From: Helicobacter bilis
Lineage (GTDB): Bacteria > Campylobacterota > Campylobacteria > Campylobacterales > Helicobacteraceae
Direction of reading: 5' to 3'
Assembly: GCF_001999985.1 (NCBI RefSeq)
Contig: NZ_CP019645.1
Location: 2,046,001 to 2,110,000 of the forward strand
DNA: 64,000 nucleotides
Shown here one piece after another: positions 57,350-64,000 of the stretch (the first letter of the stretch is position 1; each line of letters opens with the position of its first letter). Below the pieces are notes generated by a model. It did no database searches, was not told the DNA's origin, and saw nothing but the letters and a program-made list of their open reading frames with translations. Both the position numbers and the translations under genes were made by a program.

Positions 57350-58690
57350 TTACCCTCTCTCATCAATAATACTTGCTTGTCTTGTGTATGTAAGGCTAGA
57401 TTCTGTAATATCTAATCTTTGGTTTGGTTGTGTGGTTTTAGAATCTTGCAAATTTTTAGAATCTTGTAAGTTAGCAGAATTACTCGCATATTTAGAATCT
57501 TTTGTATTTATAGAATCTTGTGTAATTTTTGAGTTTTGTAGATTGTTAGAATCTTGTATAATGTCTGTATTAGATTCTGTATCTGCTTGTGATATTGGCG
57601 TGTTTAGATTCTGCAATAAAATCCGCTCATCTAAGAAGAATTTTGCCTGCAATATGGCTAATACAATATCAGGTGTAATGCTATCCATATTCAATCCATA
57701 GTCGCTATACTCATGAGAATCTTTTGGGTTAAATAGACCAAAAGGCGTGCAAATCACATGCTTTTTATTTTGACTGATGGGGGCATATCGGTGTGGATTT
57801 ATCGTATTTTTATATGGGAATATTGAAAAGGTGCTAGTATCAAGTGCGGCAGCAGCGTGTAAAAGCGTGTTATTATTAGCGATAAAAAGGCTACTTAGGT
57901 GGATTAGGGCTAGGATTTGTGTGATAGTATTTGTTTTTGTCGTACTATCTTGTGCTGTGTTAGAAAAAAGATTTTTTTGTGAGAGATTTGGGAATTGTGG
58001 AAGCATAGCTTGATAACCCTGCATTTCATCAATTGGGGCTAGTATCAATACATTATGAAACTTAGCAATAGCATTTGCAATGGTGAAGAAATGCCTACTC
58101 TTCCAGCCTAGCTCTTGCAATCCATAACTTGGACAGATTGTAATATAGCTAGTGTCTAGATCTGTGTCAAACTTCTGTGCGATAATCTCTTGGGCGGTGG
58201 CTATATCGCTTAGTTTGAGATATAGCTTTGGATATATGAATTGTTTGCATTGCAGAAATCGCAGTAAATCAAAGTTATATTCAGCTTCATGTTTGTTATT
58301 TAATGTGCGTTTTTGCTTAATTTTATAGTTAAAAAGAAGTGAATAAAAGTGTGAAAATACACCTATTCTAGCTTTAATCCCAGCACGAAATAATGCTATT
58401 GTGCTTTTTTTATCAGCTACAAGTGAAAGTGAAATATTAATCTTTGCATTTTTTAAGGATTTTGCTAGATTTGGGTCTGTGTCAATGCAAAAAATCTTGT
58501 GTATATGTGGATTATTTTGAAAAAAGTCTTGCATACTTGAGTGCAAAAGAAAGCTAATTTTAGAGTTTGGAAACTCATTTGCAAGGGCATTTATGCAATG
58601 CAGGGAGAGTATAAGACTTGCACCATTTTTATACTCATTGCAATGAACGAGTAGAAAATGATAAGGGTTATTTATATTTAGTGTTAGCAT
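57350..58690 (-). CDS. GT9-family (heptosyltransferase-like) glycosyltransferase with repetitive tail
   Basis: A 446-residue ADP-heptose:LPS-type transferase (GT9). N-terminal domain FLLVHCNEYKNGASLILSLH; C-terminal nucleotide-sugar domain with ITICPSYGLQELGWKSRHFF, LALIHLSSLFIANNNTLLH (the Asn/Thr-x-xx-His region) and FGLFNPKDSHEYSD. Residues about 355-446 are an Asp/Ser/Asn/Gln-rich tail with the unit (L/T)QDSx(N/T) repeated about seven times (TESNTDIIQDSNNLQNSK), produced by DNA dense in AGAATCT. Ordinary heptosyltransferases are about 340 residues and lack it. Likely LPS core assembly at the inner membrane. aroK ends 12 bp upstream. Confidence 0.83.
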   Translation of the reverse strand: MLTLNINNPYHFLLVHCNEYKNGASLILSLHCINALANEFPNSKISFLLHSSMQDFFQNNPHIHKIFCIDTDPNLAKSLKNAKINISLSLVADKKSTIALFRAGIKARIGVFSHFYSLLFNYKIKQKRTLNNKHEAEYNFDLLRFLQCKQFIYPKLYLKLSDIATAQEIIAQKFDTDLDTSYITICPSYGLQELGWKSRHFFTIANAIAKFHNVLILAPIDEMQGYQAMLPQFPNLSQKNLFSNTAQDSTTKTNTITQILALIHLSSLFIANNNTLLHAAAALDTSTFSIFPYKNTINPHRYAPISQNKKHVICTPFGLFNPKDSHEYSDYGLNMDSITPDIVLAILQAKFFLDERILLQNLNTPISQADTESNTDIIQDSNNLQNSKITQDSINTKDSKYASNSANLQDSKNLQDSKTTQPNQRLDITESSLTYTRQASIIDERG

Positions 58691-58702
58691 GAATATGCCT
58701 TT

Positions 58703-59221
58703 CTATTGTGGGTGTATAGGTTTTGTGTGTAGTAGAGATATGATTCTATCAACTATTGCTTGTGTATCTTGTCTAGAATCTATAATGTAATCGCATGAGT
58801 TTTCATATATTTTCATGCGTTCATTATAGAGAGCTTTGGCTGTAGATATGTCATCAAATAGAGGTCGCGTATTTTCTTTTGTGGCTTCTTTTTCTTTTAA
58901 AATGCGTTGTGTGATTGTATCAAAATCGCTTTGCAAATAGAAACATACACCAAGCCCTCTTACATTATTAAAGATTGGCATACCACCACCTGTTGCGATA
59001 ATATACCCTTTTTGTGTGGAAAAAGATTCTATAAAAAGAGATTCTAAATGGCGGAAATATGCCTCGCCTTTATATGTAAAAATATCTTTAATACTGCTTT
59101 TTTCTTTCTTCGCTATATATGTATCACTATCTATAAAGGGCATATTTAGGGCTGTTGCAAGTAGCTTTGCTATGGTGCTTTTACCGCTACCCATAAAGCC
59201 TATTAAGATGATGTTATCCAT
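58703..59221 (-). CDS. aroK: Shikimate kinase AroK
   Basis: AroK phosphorylates shikimate at O3 in chorismate synthesis. The 172-residue P-loop kinase has IILIGFMGSGKSTIAKLLA, the shikimate-binding DSD (FIDSDTYIAKKE), FTYKGEAYFRHLE (Arg and Glu), IIATGGGMPIFNN (GGG motif) and the lid Arg in KENTRPLFDD. Length typical. The start MDNIILIG lies after AGAGACAAGCA, a weak site. Followed by the GT9 gene, 12 bp on, so probably co-transcribed. Confidence 0.95.
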   Translation of the reverse strand: MDNIILIGFMGSGKSTIAKLLATALNMPFIDSDTYIAKKEKSSIKDIFTYKGEAYFRHLESLFIESFSTQKGYIIATGGGMPIFNNVRGLGVCFYLQSDFDTITQRILKEKEATKENTRPLFDDISTAKALYNERMKIYENSCDYIIDSRQDTQAIVDRIISLLHTKPIHPQ

Positions 59222-59877
59222 TGCTTGTCTCTCTTTTGTTTTGTTAAAGCGTTTTTCGTGGTGGTTTTAATTGAGTATTATAACAAATATTTGGGGTTAT
59301 ATGCAGACTAAACTGGAATTGATTGCTTGAGATATCTGACAGATATATTGATCATTTTAAGTGTTAAATAATTGAGTTTATTTTTAAACAAACAATGCTT
59401 TAATGTTTTTTTTGTAACTGCGACGACTTATATATGTTCATGTTGTTGTTGATTGTCCTTATTCTAAACAATTTAATAAAATAATCAACTTCACTCTCAT
59501 TGACCCTAGAAACTAAGGCTTTTGCGTGTTAATATATTGTCGCATTAGTTTTTTTGGAGGGCGAATGGACTTAATATCTCGTTTCTTGCTTTTCTTAATT
59601 TTCGCGTGTCTGCAAACAATATATTTAGACTTACTCTCTAGTTTTTTTTGAGTTTTTCGCATAAGTATTTCTTATTGCAACATATTTTATTATAAAAGTA
59701 AGATACAACAAAGCGTAAAAAAAGTGCAAATATTCCTATAAAAGTAAGGAATGCAGAATCAAGGCAAAATATAAGTAGATCAAAAGGAGTTTCATGCGGA
59801 ATCATCTAAAATGAATTGCAAAACTCCTATTTTCAAAATTTAATAATCTTGGGAAAATAAGACTAGAACCCAAAATC
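59222..59877. other. Intergenic region between aroK and the antiporter
   Basis: 656 bp. Near the antiporter end there is a stem-loop terminator (59785-59828). The rest, including a T-rich stretch around 59640, shows no gene. It presumably carries the aroK promoter. Confidence 0.45.
59785..59828 (-). terminator. Probable terminator of the antiporter gene
   Basis: AGGAGTTT (59785-59792) pairs with AAACTCCT (59821-59828); in the minus direction it is followed by T4 and lies about 50 bp past the antiporter stop codon. Inside, TTCAT/ATGAA gives a second short stem. Confidence 0.5.
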
Positions 59878-61623
59878 CTATTTATCTGCTTGCTGCTTAT
59901 TCTCATCTACTGCTTGCAGGGCTAGATCGCTTAGAATCTTTGCTATCTCCCTACGCTCATGGACTACCGCATACACACCTTGAGATTGAATCTCTGAAGC
60001 AAACTTAGAACTTTTTGTCTTAAGGATAATCTTACAATAAGGCGATAAGGCATGAATGTCTTGATGGGCTCTTTGCGCACTATCGATAGAGTCTATGGCA
60101 ATGATTACCGCAGAACACTTAGTAACGCCAAGCTGCTCTAGAATCTGCCTACTTGTAATATCGCCATAAATTACAGGCTCACCTTTCTTTATTGCCTCTT
60201 CTACCTTGTTATAATTTTTATCCACAGCAATGTATTGCACATCACAACCCTTAAAATACTCTAAAATTTTTTTGCCAAGCTCGCCATAACCACACACCAC
60301 AACATGTTTTTCAAGGTCTGTCGCGTGGTTTGTATGATCCGCCTTTGTATCGTCATAGGATTCTGCTTTTCTGCGTGCAAAAAAACTGCTTACAGGCGTA
60401 AGATAACGCAAGAAAAAGTTTGTAACCTTATCTAGTCTATCTAAGATAAAAGGTGTAGCAATCATTGAAAAAATCACCATAAGCGTTAGAAACTGATAGA
60501 TTTTATCTGGGGTAATACTTGCAAAAAACTCTTCGCCAAATAAAATCCCTAAAATTCCACCATCAAGATGCAAGTCTAATATCTTATGCTGACTTGCTAA
60601 AAGGAAAATCGCAAATGAAAACTCCCCAATTTGTGCTAGAGACAATGCAATCCTTAATCCTATCCTCTGTCCCCTAAATAAGAATAAGAATAAATACATG
60701 AGTAAGGCTTTTGCACCCATCATAAGTGCTACTAAGATAAGAATAACAACAAAATATTCAAGCAAGAAGATAATATCTACTTGCATACCAACGGTGATAA
60801 AAAATACACCCAAAAGTATATCTCTAAAGTGTGTAAGGACTGAAGAGACTTGATATTTATACGGCGTGTTTGAGATAATCATACCTGCCAAAAATGCCCC
60901 AAGCGCCAAAGAAAAGCCAAAAGATTTACTTATGTATGCCGCACCTAAAACGATTAGAAAGACTGCACCCACAAAGATTTCATCTGTTTTCATATTTGCT
61001 GAAAAGCGAAGGAATAGTTTTGCCATAATGCGTCCGGGCAAAAATAGCACTATAAGCACGATAATCGCAGAAATCAGTGTCGTTAAAAGCAGGGCAGAAA
61101 GATGAGAATCTTTATCGCTTAAAAGCTTAATCATAAGTAAAATTGGGATAACTGCAATATCTTGAAAGATTAAGATTCCAACTGAAGCCATGCCATAAGG
61201 CGTTTTTGTTTGAGCGCTTTCATTTAAAAACTTCAGCACAATTGCCGTTGAGCTAAGGCTTACCGCACTTGAAATAATGATAGAGGTAGAAAAGTTAAAA
61301 CCCAAAAAATAAAAACATACAACATAGAAAAAGGCAATCGAGATTCCAATCTGTAAGCCGCCAAAGACTAGCACTTCTTGCTTCATTGAAGTAAGGCTTT
61401 TAAAACTAAAATCAAGCCCTATCATAAACATCAAAAACACAACCCCAAATTCAGCTATATCATTCAACTCACCAGAATCTTCAAGCTGAAAGCCAAAGAT
61501 ATAAGTCGTTAGCACACCTGTAAGAATATAGCCAATAATGGTTGGAATCTTAAGCCAACTTAGCACAATACCTGAAATAACCGCCATTGCCAAAACGCAA
61601 AGTATAACAAGATATAAATCGAT
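59878..61623 (-). CDS. kefB: CPA2-family cation/proton antiporter (KefB-like) with RCK domain
   Basis: A membrane antiporter of the CPA2 family, exchanging K+ or Na+ for H+ and often glutathione-gated, with about 12 membrane segments. Conserved parts: IPTIIGYILTGVL, IAEFGVVFLMFMIGLDFS (the aspartate-bearing LDF block), SLSSTAIVLKFL, FGFSLALGAFLAGMIIS and SLAQIGEFSFAIF. The C-terminal RCK/TrkA-N domain (about 430-550) starts HVVVCGYGELGKKILE, a Rossmann site. The first helix (DLYLVILCVLAMAVISGIV) begins upstream of any ATG: the in-frame codon at the expected place is ATC (61623-61621), 6 nt after GAGG. ATG is first met at 61587, after a TTG at 61593, in the middle of that helix. Confidence 0.87.
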   Translation of the reverse strand: MDLYLVILCVLAMAVISGIVLSWLKIPTIIGYILTGVLTTYIFGFQLEDSGELNDIAEFGVVFLMFMIGLDFSFKSLTSMKQEVLVFGGLQIGISIAFFYVVCFYFLGFNFSTSIIISSAVSLSSTAIVLKFLNESAQTKTPYGMASVGILIFQDIAVIPILLMIKLLSDKDSHLSALLLTTLISAIIVLIVLFLPGRIMAKLFLRFSANMKTDEIFVGAVFLIVLGAAYISKSFGFSLALGAFLAGMIISNTPYKYQVSSVLTHFRDILLGVFFITVGMQVDIIFLLEYFVVILILVALMMGAKALLMYLFLFLFRGQRIGLRIALSLAQIGEFSFAIFLLASQHKILDLHLDGGILGILFGEEFFASITPDKIYQFLTLMVIFSMIATPFILDRLDKVTNFFLRYLTPVSSFFARRKAESYDDTKADHTNHATDLEKHVVVCGYGELGKKILEYFKGCDVQYIAVDKNYNKVEEAIKKGEPVIYGDITSRQILEQLGVTKCSAVIIAIDSIDSAQRAHQDIHALSPYCKIILKTKSSKFASEIQSQGVYAVVHERREIAKILSDLALQAVDENKQQADK

Positions 61624-61948
61624 AGGACACCTCGTTTAATAAACCTTAATATAACCTGTTTTTATATCAAAATCTCTACATACAAGAATATTCAACTCCT
61701 ACATAAAGTGCATAGCATACTTTTTAAGCAAGTCTGTAAAGATTTTCATATTAAATAATATTGAGTTCTTCTCTAAAATACATACAGATATGCTTAAGAT
61801 TATAACAAAAAAATATCAAATATACTAGCTTAATAGAATTTAAAATAACACAATATTATTCCAGCAGACAACTTTATAATAGTTCAGAATTTTTAAAATA
61901 TAAATGCTATAATGGTTTGCTTTATCTTAGATTTTTAGAGAGTGGTTT
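61624..61948. other. Intergenic region between divergent genes
   Basis: 325 bp, AT-rich. TATAAT-like sequence at about 61909-61914 (GCTATAATGG) lies 35 nt before the M23 peptidase ATG and is its likely -10. Nothing else recognised. Confidence 0.5.
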
Positions 61949-63100
61949 ATGAATTTGTCAAAATGTGTTTTTACTTTTTCTTGTGGTGTAATGTTTTGTG
62001 TTAGTATGTCGTATGCAGATTCTATACTTTTTTTACCAGATTCAAATAAATCGCAAAAGAGAGCTATTCAAAATGATTTTAGTGATGGTGAAGTAGATTC
62101 TGATTTACGACTTTTTGATATTCAACAAAAAGGGTTTAACCCCAAAGATGAAAAGGGCTTTAGAGCCCCAATTGATAGAAGTCCTATAACACAGGATTCT
62201 GTAAATCCGCCAAAGGATATGCAGCAAGAAGATTTGCCGCAAGAATATAAGAGTATGTTTGAAACAAGTCTATTGCAAACAAACACAGAATCTAAGGAAA
62301 TAAAACTCGCAGAAAACACGCCCACTAAAAAAACAAAACAAAATAATTCTCACACAATAGAGATTGCTAATGGTGCAACTTTTATTGCAGTGAGTAGTGA
62401 GAAAAATCCACAAGTTATACGCATAAATAATAAGGTTTTCCCATGGGTTTTGCACCCAAAGGATTCTAATAAAAAGATTGCATTTGTAGCGATTAACTAT
62501 CGCTCAGCTTTAGAGAATCTAAGATTAAATAATGACTTTTCCATTAAAATCGTGCAAGGTGCATATAAGAGAGAAAAAATCACAATCACAGATACGACGA
62601 AGACAAAGCCAAATAAAACTGCGAGTGATCGCATTGCAAAGGAATTTGCTGAGGCAAATGCGATCTATCGCACATATACAAAGAAGCGCTATTGGAGTAA
62701 GCCTTTTATGTTGCCTTTAAACAGCGTGATTACAAGTCCTTTTGGCTCTGCGAGAGTATTTAATAATGAGATAAAAAGCTTTCATGGTGGCACAGATTTT
62801 CGTGCGGCAATTGGCACACCGATACAGGCTAGTAATGATGGTATTGTAGTGATAGCAAAGGATCGTTTTTTAGCAGGTAAGTCAGTCGTCATCGATCATG
62901 GTGAGGGGGTTTTTAGCATGTATTATCATTGCAGTGATATTAAGGTGAAGCTTGGTGAGAAGGTGCAAAAAGGGCAAGTGGTGGCTTTAAGTGGCGATAC
63001 AGGCAGAGTGAGTGGGGCGCATTTGCATTTTGGTATGCTTGTAAATGGAGTGCAAGTTGATCCTATTGATTTTATAAATAAGGTGAATGCGTTGTTTTAA
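61949..63100 (+). CDS. M23-family (LytM-type) cell-wall peptidase
   Basis: A 383-residue exported zinc metallopeptidase of family M23, cleaving peptide stems of peptidoglycan; homologues set helical cell shape in helicobacters. Signal peptide MNLSKCVFTFSCGVMFC... ending SYA. About 25-125 is low complexity with Asp/Ser (DSDLRLFDIQQKGFNPKDE). A beta-rich N-terminal domain follows, then the catalytic domain (about 255-375): SPFGSARVFN, FHGGTDFRAAIGTPIQA (first His and Asp), YYHCSDI and GAHLHFGMLV (HxH). All four metal and catalytic residues are present. GAGAG-type site before the ATG. Confidence 0.88.
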   Translation: MNLSKCVFTFSCGVMFCVSMSYADSILFLPDSNKSQKRAIQNDFSDGEVDSDLRLFDIQQKGFNPKDEKGFRAPIDRSPITQDSVNPPKDMQQEDLPQEYKSMFETSLLQTNTESKEIKLAENTPTKKTKQNNSHTIEIANGATFIAVSSEKNPQVIRINNKVFPWVLHPKDSNKKIAFVAINYRSALENLRLNNDFSIKIVQGAYKREKITITDTTKTKPNKTASDRIAKEFAEANAIYRTYTKKRYWSKPFMLPLNSVITSPFGSARVFNNEIKSFHGGTDFRAAIGTPIQASNDGIVVIAKDRFLAGKSVVIDHGEGVFSMYYHCSDIKVKLGEKVQKGQVVALSGDTGRVSGAHLHFGMLVNGVQVDPIDFINKVNALF

Positions 63101-63273
63101 TATTTGTTGGTTGTATTTATCGCTTAAAATTTTAGATTAATGAAATCTTTCGTTATATTGAGCTAAATTTTATTTAATATGAATTTGCACCGATGTTTAA
63201 TGTTATACTTATTAATCCATTTTGCGTTGTTTATGGTATGATACGAGTTTTACTAAAAAATTAAAGGAAAAGT

Positions 63274-64000
63274 TTGAATCCTAAAATTTCCATTCTCACC
63301 CCAAGTTTCAATCACGAAAAATTTGTGGGATTTTTTATAGAATCTGTTTTGAAACAAACTTTAGAAGATTTTGAGCTTATTATTGTAGATGATTGTTCTA
63401 GCGATAATAATGTAAATGAGATTCTAAAGTTTAAAGATCCTAGAATAAAGCTTATACAGCACCCATATAATCAAGGTATAAACGCAGGAATAAACACAGC
63501 ATTTGAAAATGCTAGTGGCGAATATCTTGTATTTTGTGCGAGTGATGATATGCTTACACCTAATGCGCTAGAAGTGATTTATGAGGCATTTAGCGAGAAT
63601 CCAAGCATAAAAGCGATATATCCTAGCCTTATTAAAATTGATGAAAATGGGGTGAAAGATAAAGAAAGATTTGGAGAATCTGAAAATAAAACGAGAGCAG
63701 AACATCTCTATGATCTCTTTATGCGGGGGAATTACCTCACTTCACCCGGAATGGCACTGAAAACAACTGATTTTAAGGAGATTTTGTATCCTCTAGATAT
63801 TGCGATGTGTAATCAGCAGGATACGCAAATGCACATTAAGATACTTTTAAATGGGGAAATAAAAATCCTTGATGACATTTTAGTAATGTATCGTTTTGAT
63901 CCAAAGACAAGTAATGTGAGTGCTAGAACTGATAAAGCCATAAAACGAGAAAATATGGAGATTGAGCAGCTAATGGATACTTTTTTAGCAATGAAAGATA
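63274..64000 (+). CDS. GT2-family glycosyltransferase (partial, runs off the window)
   Basis: A TTG at 63274, 5 nt after AAAGGAAAA, starts NPKISILTPSFNHEKFVGFF. The GT2 A-fold is clear: ILTPSFN, FELIIVDDCSSDNNV (first Asp pair), LIQHPYNQGINAGINTAFE and EYLVFCASDDMLTP, whose DDM is the metal-binding DxD. The frame is open to the window end (about 242 codons). Inverting glycosyltransferase, probably for surface polysaccharide. The C-terminus is unseen. Confidence 0.85.
   Translation, partial: MNPKISILTPSFNHEKFVGFFIESVLKQTLEDFELIIVDDCSSDNNVNEILKFKDPRIKLIQHPYNQGINAGINTAFENASGEYLVFCASDDMLTPNALEVIYEAFSENPSIKAIYPSLIKIDENGVKDKERFGESENKTRAEHLYDLFMRGNYLTSPGMALKTTDFKEILYPLDIAMCNQQDTQMHIKILLNGEIKILDDILVMYRFDPKTSNVSARTDKAIKRENMEIEQLMDTFLAMKD

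Overview
The window looks like chromosome of a Helicobacter, probably an enterohepatic species. The evidence is AT-rich DNA, AAGGA-type ribosome sites, extended -10 boxes of the TGnTATAAT type, and a typical Helicobacter gene set: Ffh, UbiE, RecO, LpxR, LptD, a XerH-like recombinase, a methyl-accepting chemotaxis protein and a KefB-type antiporter. The word AGATTCT/AGAATCT is extremely common, and G/C and A/T homopolymers of 11-16 bp occur as in phase-variable Helicobacter loci. The species is inference; no rRNA or tRNA gene was found.

Layout. 1-13.5 kb is core chromosome: a YceI-family tail, a CoA-binding protein, ffh, ubiE-recO, a lipoprotein, lpxR, a GT8 glycosyltransferase with an in-frame G12 tract, an outer-membrane protein, and an RDD-lptD-phosphatase operon. 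13.9-22.7 kb is a decayed conjugative or mobilisable island: lipoprotein, VirB6/TrbL, a small membrane protein, a frame-broken VirB5/TrbJ-like gene, an array of about 18 octamers, a candidate oriT, a DinJ/YafQ-type toxin-antitoxin pair, a MOBP-type relaxase and 1.8 kb of decayed DNA. Most of a type IV secretion system (VirB4, B8-B11, D4) is absent, so the island is probably not self-transmissible as seen here.

22.7-35.5 kb is mostly core again: xerH-like recombinase, thiG, tpx, an Rrf2 regulator, a broken VWA gene, a GyrI-like protein, a radical SAM protein, a DUF4156-like lipoprotein, dnaG and a chemoreceptor. 36-49.2 kb is a second accessory block. It is dominated by one giant polyvalent gene of roughly 3,000 codons carrying several phage-type nuclease-like domains and a zincin motif. 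That gene is interrupted by a restriction-modification pair on the opposite strand and is further broken by frameshifts and a stop. A PKD-domain protein with its own frameshift follows. Upstream lie a strong bidirectional terminator and a structured leader before a 16-codon ORF.

50.6-64 kb is core: radical SAM protein, acetyltransferase, small exported protein, YqaA-like membrane protein, FadL porin, tyrA, a HAD phosphatase, a MidA-like methyltransferase, a GT9 glycosyltransferase with aroK, a cation/proton antiporter, an M23 peptidase and the start of a GT2 glycosyltransferase.

Main candidates for something new: the octamer array next to oriT, the giant multi-nuclease gene broken by an R-M cassette, the switching leader with its micro-ORF, and the shared TAC-A(n)-C flank around promoter homopolymers.
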